Translations under genes and position numbers: made by a program
Shown: positions 27,836-36,282 of the stretch, piece after piece
How the letters are laid out: each line of letters begins with the position of its first letter
Position numbering within the stretch: the stretch's first letter is position 1
DNA from: Paludibacteraceae bacterium
Lineage (GTDB): Bacteria; Bacteroidota; Bacteroidia; Bacteroidales; Paludibacteraceae
Length of the DNA: 37,267 nucleotides
Assembly: GCA_017560605.1 (NCBI GenBank)
Contig: JAFZEQ010000045.1
Coordinates: 1 to 37,267 of the forward strand
Direction: 5' to 3'
Notes under the pieces: generated by a model
Told to the model about the DNA's origin: nothing
Seen by the model: only the letters and a program-made list of their open reading frames with translations
The model's database searches: none

Positions 27836-30800
27836 ATGAAAAAAACACTACTTATTCTTGTAGCCCTATTGGCTACAAACATGATGTTCGCCATCAAGGT
27901 CTATATCAATGCTGGACACGGTAGTTGGGGAAGTGAAGACCGCAACATGGCAACCATCACACATGCACTAGGCGATACTACTGGATTCTATGAGTCCAAC
28001 ACTAACTTATGGAAAGCTCTCCAAATGGAAGCTAAACTCAAACAAGCGGGATTCACCGTGATGATGTCTCGTCGCACCAATGGCGAATCTAGAGCATTAT
28101 CTTCCATCAAGAGCGAAGCCAACAACTCAGGTTCGGACTACTTTATCTCAATCCACTCTAATGCGGGTCCTGAAGGCGAGATAGGCGGTAGTTCAGGTAA
28201 GTTTGCCAACTACCCTGTAATGCTCTTCCGTGGTACCAACGGCAATCCTTACGTCAGCAATAGCGACAAGATGGCCAAAGCATCCGTACTACGATTGTAC
28301 GAGATATTCTGGACAACACCTGCCAACAAAAACGGAACTGGCGCTGATGGTGGACCAGAGTTTACCTCTTACTATTCTCCTAGCAACCCTGACATCTTGG
28401 GTGACTACTCCTTCTATGGTTATCACCTAGGCGTTCTGCCAACGGGTGTGCCTGGTTTCTTGGCAGAGGGTTACTTCCACACCTATAGCCCAGCTCGTCA
28501 CCGTGCACTCAACCCTGACTGGTGCCGCCAAGAGGGTATACGTTATGCACGTGGTGTGAAAGACTACTTTGGCAAATCAGGCGAGTCTGTAGGATATATC
28601 ATGGGATATGTTCGCTCACAAACCGAGCAATATACCCATACCTATTATATCCCATACAAGAACTCTAACGATATCTACAAACCTATCAATGGTGCCAAAA
28701 TCTATCTATACAACGCCAATGGCGATATCGTGAAAACCAACTGCTACAAGTATGTTAAGCGCGAGCTGAAGAACCAAGATTACTATACCACCGACAACAA
28801 CTACAACGGTGTCTTCGTATATGACGACCTAACCCCAGGTACTTATACACTGGTGGTCAAAGCATCTGGTTACAAGACCCATACACAAACCGTAGTAGTA
28901 ACTGCAGATAAGACCATCTATCCAGAGATCTTCCTCACTCCTGGTAAAGATCCAGAGCCTGTGAAAGAATCTCGACTTAATCCATATGCCTACAAACTAT
29001 CCTCTGAACTAGCTGCGGATAGTTCTACCATCAAGGTACATTTCTACCTCAATGGTTTGGCATCTACCGTCAAAGTGATCTTCAACGATGGCGAGAAAGA
29101 CTATGTTGCCCGCAGTTACACCAATGTTAAGGCCGGTGGTTATAGTTCTGTGATCGCTATTGACACCATGCCTAAAGGAAAACCACTCTCATGGCGCGTA
29201 GATATTACGGGTCCTGGATTAGTGGCTCCACTCAAGAGTGGCAAAGAGTACTACTTCCTCCACCCAACATCCGTGGATGTAGATGATAACCCACAGAGTC
29301 CTAACTTTGGTCGTCTACTCTGCAACGAGGGATACCACAGCATCAAGTCTAAAGCTGCAGCTTCGTTAGGTGCATCAGGAGCAACCTTCGATACCTACAA
29401 GAGTTACACTCTCGGCGCTGGTTTGTACGAGTTTAATGCCGAGTTTGACTATGTAACAGGTTACAATGGTGGTCATTCGTTCACCGCTAATCGATTGGAT
29501 GTTACCAGTCAAGCGGCCGTGGCACCACACCGTATTCGTATAGCTGACGATGGACGTATCTTTGTGACATCCTTCAACGGTGGCTCTACTTGGAGCGGAA
29601 AGATCATGTGGACCATCAAACCTGAAAGTATGAACACCTGGGTGCCTGCCTTCTGGTACAACCAAGTGGCCAGCAACTCCGAGTTGCAAACCACTAGTGG
29701 CGAGTATATAGCTGCTCCTAACGTTGGTCTCGATGTGCAAGGTAGCGGTGAGGACCTCAAAGTGGTGATGCTATCTGCTACTAACGAGTGTTTTGACAAC
29801 AAGGATGTAGCCTATAGCTGCTATGAATACAACTGGGGCACCATACCTGCATGGAATGTGGCTGCACCTAAGAAATGGTTCGACGGCAACAGCGAGCACA
29901 AAGTCATCAACCACCTCGGTGCTCAAGTACAATACGATAACCAAGGTGGTATATGGGTATGCCAACATCGTGCTAGTGCAACCAACGAATATCCATCGCT
30001 AGTATATTATGACAAGGATGGCGTTTGCCGCTATCACGAGGCAATGAACAACCGTGGCGGTGGTGGCTTCCGCTTCAACAAGGACTTCACCCGCGTCATC
30101 ATCTCTGGTGGCAACGGTATCGTAGGCGAAGCTACAGTATATACAGTAAACAAAGATGCTAATGGTTATCCTACCAATCTGACCAAGGAGTTTACTATCC
30201 CTATGGATCTTGGTACTGGAGTTTGTGACTTTGCATGGGACTATGCAGACAACGTTTATGCAGTTAGCTACACCGAGGAGAAACTGGTGGCATACGCCTT
30301 GCCATACTCTGCTAAAAGAGTATTGAGCACACCAGCTGCTGATCAATATACCTTTACGCTAAATGGCACTCCAGAACCTAGTCAAGATCCTGAGAAACCA
30401 ACTGAGACAGCCCTTGGTATGAACCCATTTGCATACGCATTGTCTTCTGCACTTAGCGCAGACAGCACCACACTGACGGTCAACTATTCGCTCAACGCTG
30501 CGGCTAAAGCGGTGAATGTGGTTATCTGCAGTGGCGACAGCGTACTCAAGACCGTAGCATGCGAGGGAATAGGCAAGGGTACTCACAGCACTGATATCTC
30601 TGTAGAAGGATTGACATCCGATACGCTTATTACTTGGCGTGTGGATGTGACAGGTGCTGAGTCAAATGAAGTACGATTTGTGGATAACTCGGTTAAGATG
30701 TTCTGTCCTACATCTATTGATATCGACAACAATCCAGAGAATGAAAACTTTGGTACCATCTTCTGCGTAGAAGGAAGACCAGATGCCAAGGATAATATCA

Positions 30801-32248
30801 ACTATGCCAACTATATCAGTTACACCGATGGAGCTGGTTTGTATGTACTGAATGCAGATGGCACACCTCGTAGAATACCTAACCAATCTAAAGTGAGATA
30901 TGGTTACAACGGTGGTTCTGGTCGTGTCAACCAAACCAAGATGTACTTCCACGAGAGTTCCTTCGGAGCCTTCTCACCATACCGTGTTCGCGTATCAGAT
31001 GATGGACGTATCTTCATCTCTTCATTGGCGCCTAATGGACAAGTACTATGGGAGACTGACCCACTTGTGTTCAGTCGTCCTAATGCAGCAGATTGGGGAT
31101 CAAGAACAGGTTGGAGCCGCGTAATGTCAGACAACAACGAGAATACCTATATGGCTACCGAGAAGAGAAACTGCTCGCATACCTACTGCGGTATCTACAG
31201 CCTCTTTACCGATGATACCAAGAAGTTCTTAGCTGGACCAAACGTTGGTTTTGACGTGCAAGGTTCTGGCAAAGACCTCAAACTGTTGATGCTTTCTGGT
31301 TGCAAGGACGCTATCGTTAGCGCTACCGCGCACCACTTCTACTGCAGCGAGTATGACCTAGGTGAAGCAAAAACATGGACTACTGTTCCTAGTCGTGAGA
31401 TCTTCCGCGGACATGTAGTCAACTATGCTGGTACACAAGTACAATACGACAAGGACGGCAACGTATGGATGTGCCAACAACGCAATAGTGCAGATGCTGA
31501 GACACTGATGAAGTTCAATCCAGATGGCACAATCGCATACAACGAAGATCCTAAACAACCACACCACCGCTGCGGTGCTATTCGTTTCAATAACGACTTT
31601 ACCCAAGTAGCTATTGCTACTATTGGTGGTGGCGAAGGCGGTGCTGTGACTATCTACCCTGTGTTGAGCGATGGTATGCCAGATTGGGCTAATGGTAAAG
31701 AGATTGACACCAAAGCCATTACCCACTATTCATTAATGGATATGGCTTGGGATTATGCCAACAACCTCTATCTGGCTGCCGATGTGGCTAGCGGCACAGC
31801 TGGTCAATGTATAGCAGTATACGCAATACCTCATCCATCAGAAAAAGTGGTTTCAACTCCTGCTGCGGCTGCATATGCCTTTACTTTGCCAAAAGTAGAG
31901 TTACCAACCTATACCGTGTCTGTTCTAGTCAATGACTCTACCATGGGTACTGTAGAAGGTGCTGGAATATACGAGCAAGGTGCTACCGCTACCTTGACCG
32001 CTATCCCATATGCTGGTTATGAGTTTGTGAACTGGGAACACGATGGCGTGGTGTTCTCGATCAATCCGCTTAACTTGGAGGTTAATGGCGATATGACAGT
32101 CCAATTGACCTTCAAATCTACAGTTGTTACTGGCGTAGATAATGTGGAGAATGAAAGCGAGAAAGCAGAGAAGCTAATCAAAGATGGATATTTCTATATC
32201 CGCCGCAATAACACCTTATATACACCTACAGGCGCACGCGCGAAGTAA
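27836..32248 (+). CDS. LP6: N-acetylmuramoyl-L-alanine amidase fused to two propeller-like modules
   Basis: This 1470-residue secreted protein has signal peptide MKKTLLILVALLATNMMFA. An amidase_3 domain (about 20-248) has the zinc ligands in YINAGHG (His), ESNTNLW (Glu) and ISIHSNA (His), plus the catalytic-type Glu in FLAEGYFH. The family cleaves the bond between N-acetylmuramic acid and L-Ala of the peptidoglycan stem. Next comes a carboxypeptidase-regulatory-like beta domain (about 254-371; INGAKIYLYN, GVFVYDDLTPGTYTLVVKASGY). Two LP modules start near 378 (LNPYAYKLSS) and 859 (MNPFAYALSS). An InlB-type repeat (about 1356-1428) includes TLTAIPYAGYEFVNWEHDG, and the tail ends RNNTLYTPTGARAK. 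There is no TICLPF region. All amidase ligands are present. It is co-transcribed with LP5 and ended by the terminator at 32271-32298. Confidence 0.92.
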   Translation: MKKTLLILVALLATNMMFAIKVYINAGHGSWGSEDRNMATITHALGDTTGFYESNTNLWKALQMEAKLKQAGFTVMMSRRTNGESRALSSIKSEANNSGSDYFISIHSNAGPEGEIGGSSGKFANYPVMLFRGTNGNPYVSNSDKMAKASVLRLYEIFWTTPANKNGTGADGGPEFTSYYSPSNPDILGDYSFYGYHLGVLPTGVPGFLAEGYFHTYSPARHRALNPDWCRQEGIRYARGVKDYFGKSGESVGYIMGYVRSQTEQYTHTYYIPYKNSNDIYKPINGAKIYLYNANGDIVKTNCYKYVKRELKNQDYYTTDNNYNGVFVYDDLTPGTYTLVVKASGYKTHTQTVVVTADKTIYPEIFLTPGKDPEPVKESRLNPYAYKLSSELAADSSTIKVHFYLNGLASTVKVIFNDGEKDYVARSYTNVKAGGYSSVIAIDTMPKGKPLSWRVDITGPGLVAPLKSGKEYYFLHPTSVDVDDNPQSPNFGRLLCNEGYHSIKSKAAASLGASGATFDTYKSYTLGAGLYEFNAEFDYVTGYNGGHSFTANRLDVTSQAAVAPHRIRIADDGRIFVTSFNGGSTWSGKIMWTIKPESMNTWVPAFWYNQVASNSELQTTSGEYIAAPNVGLDVQGSGEDLKVVMLSATNECFDNKDVAYSCYEYNWGTIPAWNVAAPKKWFDGNSEHKVINHLGAQVQYDNQGGIWVCQHRASATNEYPSLVYYDKDGVCRYHEAMNNRGGGGFRFNKDFTRVIISGGNGIVGEATVYTVNKDANGYPTNLTKEFTIPMDLGTGVCDFAWDYADNVYAVSYTEEKLVAYALPYSAKRVLSTPAADQYTFTLNGTPEPSQDPEKPTETALGMNPFAYALSSALSADSTTLTVNYSLNAAAKAVNVVICSGDSVLKTVACEGIGKGTHSTDISVEGLTSDTLITWRVDVTGAESNEVRFVDNSVKMFCPTSIDIDNNPENENFGTIFCVEGRPDAKDNINYANYISYTDGAGLYVLNADGTPRRIPNQSKVRYGYNGGSGRVNQTKMYFHESSFGAFSPYRVRVSDDGRIFISSLAPNGQVLWETDPLVFSRPNAADWGSRTGWSRVMSDNNENTYMATEKRNCSHTYCGIYSLFTDDTKKFLAGPNVGFDVQGSGKDLKLLMLSGCKDAIVSATAHHFYCSEYDLGEAKTWTTVPSREIFRGHVVNYAGTQVQYDKDGNVWMCQQRNSADAETLMKFNPDGTIAYNEDPKQPHHRCGAIRFNNDFTQVAIATIGGGEGGAVTIYPVLSDGMPDWANGKEIDTKAITHYSLMDMAWDYANNLYLAADVASGTAGQCIAVYAIPHPSEKVVSTPAAAAYAFTLPKVELPTYTVSVLVNDSTMGTVEGAGIYEQGATATLTAIPYAGYEFVNWEHDGVVFSINPLNLEVNGDMTVQLTFKSTVVTGVDNVENESEKAEKLIKDGYFYIRRNNTLYTPTGARAK

Positions 32249-32270
32249 AATATAAGGGACTAAGATACGA

Positions 32271-32298
32271 GGAGATGGTAACAGCCATCTCCTTTTTT
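32271..32298 (+). terminator. Intrinsic terminator after LP6
   Basis: GGAGATGG-TAACAG-CCATCTCC stem, perfect 8 bp, followed immediately by TTTTTT. Confidence 0.92.
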
Positions 32299-32369
32299 GT
32301 CTAAAATAGTAAGTGGGTAGGGTGGTCTGGTGCTGTAATCGTTATCATATACTTATCCTATAGTAAAAA

Positions 32370-32402
32370 CCCGTAACGAACCCGTATTAATCCCGTAGGA
32401 TA
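32370..32402. repeat. Three 11-bp units CCCGTA(N5)
   Basis: CCCGTA starts at 32370, 32381 and 32392. Its reverse complement, TACGGG, is repeated with the same 11-bp step at 1453-1470. Confidence 0.75.
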
Positions 32403-32439
32403 CAGCTTTATGATAAGGATGGGTCGGTATGCAGAATAA

Positions 32440-32487
32440 TTGCTAGAAAAAAACATACAGTCTTTTGCTAGAAACATACAGTTTTTT
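32440..32487. repeat. Direct repeat TTGCTAGAAA..CATACAGT upstream of LP7
   Basis: Copies start at 32440 and 32465; the first has four extra A bases. They end just before the CAAACGTTTG palindrome, so they may be activator sites. Confidence 0.6.
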
Positions 32488-32490
32488 ATT

Positions 32491-32528
32491 CAAACGTTTG
32501 CATATTCCATATTTTTTTCATATCTTTG
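32491..32528 (+). promoter_or_regulatory. LP7 promoter with CAAACGTTTG palindrome at -33
   Basis: CAAACGTTTG (32491-32500) supplies TTTG at 32497-32500. A 20-bp spacer and TATCTTTG (32521-32528) follow. Layout and both boxes are the same as for LP2 (7659-7696). Confidence 0.82.
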
Positions 32529-32613
32529 TCGCCTGTTTTGTTAATAAAATCACCTTTTTTATTAATAAACGAATTTTATAACTTTTTAGAAATACACACA
32601 ACGACATTATACC

Positions 32614-35600
32614 ATGAAGAAACTTCTACTACTGTTATCCCTTTTGACAATTTCGTTTACGTATGCGGTGGCGGCAAATACGATGAATCCATTTGCATAT
32701 GATTTGAGTGCGAGCCTTAATCAGGAGACCATGACACTTACTGTTAAGTACACACTTAATGCTCCTGCATCGTCAATAAAAGTGCGTATCTTTAATGGTA
32801 ATACTGAAGAGAAATCATATATATCTACTCGTGTTGAAGATAGAACAAAAGGACCGCATGCAATTGATATTGACGTTTCAGACTGTCCTAGTAATGTAAA
32901 TCTAACTTGGTGTGTGGATGTAGAAGGAATTAGTCATAATGATGCGTTACTTATTAGCAATTCGAATAAATTATACTATCCAACATCTATTGATATTGAT
33001 AACAATCCACAAAATGCAAACTTCGGTACCGTATTTTGTATAGAAGGTCGAGATAATGCCATCAATGAATCAGGATATATTAGTAGCGTCAATAAGGATG
33101 GTGCTGGATTATATATCTTCAATGCAGATGGTACAAAGCGAGCACTTCCGCATGTTAGCAAAGAGGGATTTGGAGTAGATGTTGAACGATATGGATGGAA
33201 TGGTGGAAAGTCTCTTAGCTCAAAAGCAGAAACTAACCAAGAGAATATAAACTATAATCAAAATAACTTCTATTTTGGAGCAAATAGAACAAAGCGAGGA
33301 TTTGCACCATATCGTGTTCGAGTATCAAAGGATGGTCGTATTTTCATTACAATGATGACTCCCAATGGAGATGTCCTATACGAAGCAAACAAAAATGTTT
33401 TTAGCGACGAAACAGGAGAATATTGGAATAGTAGAACTTGGAGTCGAGTTATTTCTAGCCAAAATGGTCCTACACTGACTGACAATAAAATTTTAACGAC
33501 AGGTGGTAATTTTGTTGCAGGTCCGAATGTGGGATTTGACGTGCGTAACTCGGGAAACAATTTACAATTACTAATGCTTTCATGCACAAAGAAAGCGATA
33601 ATAGGCGAAGATTATAGTTTTAGATGCGATGAATATAATTTGAATCAAGCAACAACTTGGAATAGCACTCCTAGCAAGTCTGTTTTTACAGGTGAAGTGG
33701 TTATTCATAATGCATCACAGGTTTTGTATGACAAAAACGGAAATGTTTATATGTCGCAACTTAACTACCCTAAAGCAGTTCCTACTTTAAAGAAATATTG
33801 TACTAATGGACAAACAGAAGAGATAAATAGAACTCTTCACCGTTGTGGTGCAATGCGTTTCAATAAGGACTTTACAAAATTTGCCGTTACAACTGAAGGA
33901 CCGAACCAAATAGGAGGTGAGATTACTATCTACGATGTAAATGCAAATGGTGATGTAAATTGGAATAGTTTTGTTAAACTGAATGTGTCTTCAACTGTAG
34001 GACTTTCCATGATGGATTTTGCCTGGGACTATGCTGATAATTTATACATCGCAGCAGATAAAGTCGATGGCGAGAGTGCAGGACAATGCATCGCTATTTA
34101 CGCAATGCCAAACAAAAACAAAAACATTGTTTCTACTCCTGCAAGAACAGGATTTGAAATTGAATGTGTGCGAGGTGCGACTTATTCAATCAATGCCACC
34201 AGTAACAATTCCGAATGGGGTATAGTTACACTGAATTGTTCTGAAGAATTAGTGAGTGGTAAAGTGCCTTCTTGCGCCATAGTGACTGTTACTGCAACTC
34301 CAAAAGAACATTATAGATTTGTAGAATGGAAAGTTGGAGATCAAACAGTTTCTACAGATCCTATCTATTCTTTTTATGCAAAAAACAATCTTACTGTCAC
34401 AGCGCATTTTGAACATGCAATTCACAATGTTACATGGAACAATCTGTTTATGAATGGTAAGGATATTGGTACTGAGAATCCGCATTATCCGAATATAAAC
34501 GAACGCTTATGGAGAATGTTCCAGGCAAGATATAAAAATTCTCATCCTGGTGATGCAGGATATACGTACTCTTACTTAAATGATGTTTTTAACTTAGATA
34601 GTAGGAAATATGTGCGTACAGATAACTTACTCCTTGTTGACATTAATAATGAAGAGGCTGTTAAGAACTCAAAAGATGTGGGTAATTTTATAACTAGTGA
34701 CCCTACTTTTGAATGGTTAGGAACTTACCTAAAATCACATTCTACTGCGTCTTGGAATACAGATAAAGCATGGGTGTACCACCTATTTGCTTTCTTCAAT
34801 AAAAGTAATAAAATTTACTATAACACAGAAACTGCTGTAACCACATACGATTTAAAATGTGATTATAGCAAATGGGGACAACCCGAAAATTGGGCACCAG
34901 TATGGACAGAAGCAGTTCTTGGTTTACCTCAAACGATGGAGTATGGCGAATACACACCAATAGACTGGAATTGGGAATCAGAGGATCAACTCCTCTTTAG
35001 AGGAAAGTGGGTAAATGGTTGGAAGGACACTAGCACAGATCCAGAGACAGGAGAAGCTTATGTACAGAGACCTGATGCGTGGTATGCATTTAATACACTA
35101 ATTAATAGAGCTTCTAATCGTACAGATGTTTGGGGATTAGGACATACCTTTTTGAGCAATACCACCCATATTCTAGCTTGGCGAAAAGATGGTATTGAAG
35201 GGGATATCGTAACTATCATAGATGGCAACATGGCGTTGTATGCAACTTACGTCGAAAAAAATATTGATGAATATGATGTTGTACCTGCTAATCCTGCAAA
35301 CTACGATGCCACAAACAATGATGTAATTAAGTTATTGCTTAATCCTAAATATTCAGATGGCTCTCACGATGTAACCATTTCACGCCAACTCCAAGGCGGA
35401 ATGTATAATACCATTTGTTTGCCATTTGATGTAGATCTTACGTCTTTAGCAAATAATCACCCATTTAAAGGGGCAAAAGCGATGGAGTTCACAGGAGTAA
35501 GTTCGCTTTACAATGAATCTAATGAACCAGTGACAGTATTGCAATTCACAGAAGTAACGAGCTTAGAGAAAGGTGTTCCATATTTGATTCAAACACAAAG

Positions 35601-36027
35601 CGATGTGGTAGGTAAAACAAGTTTCTCAGGAATTACTTATAACACTATAACACCGAACGTGCAACAAGTAACGCCTAATGAAAGTCCATTTACTTTCCAT
35701 GGCTCCGTCAACCCAACCGAAGTACCTGAGGGATCGCTCATTGTGGTAGCTAATAACCGTTTGGCATTGACAACGGAAGGTGGCGAGATGGCTGGTATGC
35801 GTGGATATTTCAGCATTGATCCTGTTTATGCTTCAGAAATCGCAGAGCAAGCAGCGGCTGGACGTGTATATTTGAAATTCCAAAAGCCAACAACCACTTC
35901 TATACCCGGAGCACCAGAAGCAGAACAACAATCACAACCTCAAGTATATAAACTCCTACAAGACGGAAATATCTATATTATTCGAGGCAACGAGAAGTAT
36001 ACTATTACCGGCAATCGAGTGAGATAG
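32614..36027 (+). CDS. LP7: large secreted propeller-like protein with Trp-rich domain
   Basis: This is a 1137-residue paralogue and the intact counterpart of LP4. Signal peptide MKKLLLLLSLLTISFTYAVA, then MNPFAYDLSA. The propeller-like region (about 130-505) includes SIDIDNNPQNANFG, RVRVSKDGRIFITM, FDVRNSGNNLQLLMLS, CGAMRFNKDFTKFAV and FAWDYADNLYIAADK. An InlB-type repeat (about 518-601) includes VTVTATPKEHYRFVEW. The unrecognised Trp-rich domain (about 602-905) includes NLFMNGKDIG, NERLWRMFQARY, WVYHLFAFFN and ENWAPVWTEAVLGLPQTMEY. The region from about 917 includes MYNTICLPFDVD, and the tail is YIIRGNEKYTITGNRVR. The last ~60 residues are nearly the same as in LP4 (AA.GRVYL.F.KP.TTSIP.APEAEQQ). 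It has its own promoter. Function unknown. Confidence 0.88.
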   Translation: MKKLLLLLSLLTISFTYAVAANTMNPFAYDLSASLNQETMTLTVKYTLNAPASSIKVRIFNGNTEEKSYISTRVEDRTKGPHAIDIDVSDCPSNVNLTWCVDVEGISHNDALLISNSNKLYYPTSIDIDNNPQNANFGTVFCIEGRDNAINESGYISSVNKDGAGLYIFNADGTKRALPHVSKEGFGVDVERYGWNGGKSLSSKAETNQENINYNQNNFYFGANRTKRGFAPYRVRVSKDGRIFITMMTPNGDVLYEANKNVFSDETGEYWNSRTWSRVISSQNGPTLTDNKILTTGGNFVAGPNVGFDVRNSGNNLQLLMLSCTKKAIIGEDYSFRCDEYNLNQATTWNSTPSKSVFTGEVVIHNASQVLYDKNGNVYMSQLNYPKAVPTLKKYCTNGQTEEINRTLHRCGAMRFNKDFTKFAVTTEGPNQIGGEITIYDVNANGDVNWNSFVKLNVSSTVGLSMMDFAWDYADNLYIAADKVDGESAGQCIAIYAMPNKNKNIVSTPARTGFEIECVRGATYSINATSNNSEWGIVTLNCSEELVSGKVPSCAIVTVTATPKEHYRFVEWKVGDQTVSTDPIYSFYAKNNLTVTAHFEHAIHNVTWNNLFMNGKDIGTENPHYPNINERLWRMFQARYKNSHPGDAGYTYSYLNDVFNLDSRKYVRTDNLLLVDINNEEAVKNSKDVGNFITSDPTFEWLGTYLKSHSTASWNTDKAWVYHLFAFFNKSNKIYYNTETAVTTYDLKCDYSKWGQPENWAPVWTEAVLGLPQTMEYGEYTPIDWNWESEDQLLFRGKWVNGWKDTSTDPETGEAYVQRPDAWYAFNTLINRASNRTDVWGLGHTFLSNTTHILAWRKDGIEGDIVTIIDGNMALYATYVEKNIDEYDVVPANPANYDATNNDVIKLLLNPKYSDGSHDVTISRQLQGGMYNTICLPFDVDLTSLANNHPFKGAKAMEFTGVSSLYNESNEPVTVLQFTEVTSLEKGVPYLIQTQSDVVGKTSFSGITYNTITPNVQQVTPNESPFTFHGSVNPTEVPEGSLIVVANNRLALTTEGGEMAGMRGYFSIDPVYASEIAEQAAAGRVYLKFQKPTTTSIPGAPEAEQQSQPQVYKLLQDGNIYIIRGNEKYTITGNRVR

Positions 36028-36282
36028 CTAGTTTAGATCGGCACAAAGTGCCTGTAGATCGGGCGGAGCCCTGTAGATCACTCCTACAGTCGTTGTAGAT
36101 CGCTTACGCTGGAGGGTGACATAGGTTCTAAGCGCCTACAGCTGTTCTAAAGTTCTTATCTCGCCTAAAGGCTCGAACGATTAATTTGCAAGCAAATTTT
36201 ACTAACGGTTCTAACGGTTCTAACGGTTCTAAAAGTAAACAATTAAACTAGAATATAACAACAACAATTTTAAATTAATTCT
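36028..36282. repeat. Word-and-hairpin repeat tract between LP7 and the propeller gene
   Basis: The word TGTAGATC or TTAGATC recurs five times, separated by short hairpins GGCAC-AAA-GTGCC (36040-36052) and GGGC-GGA-GCCC (36061-36071). GTTCTAA words and AATTTGC-AA-GCAAATT (around 36183-36198) follow, then three tandem 9-bp CTAACGGTT units (36202-36228). No standard -7 box is seen before the next gene. Confidence 0.75.

Larger units (their letters stand above)
32249..32490. other. LP6-LP7 intergenic region
   Basis: It contains the LP6 terminator, an 11-bp CCCGTA array and a direct repeat of TTGCTAGAAA...CATACAGT upstream of the LP7 promoter. No gene. Confidence 0.7.
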
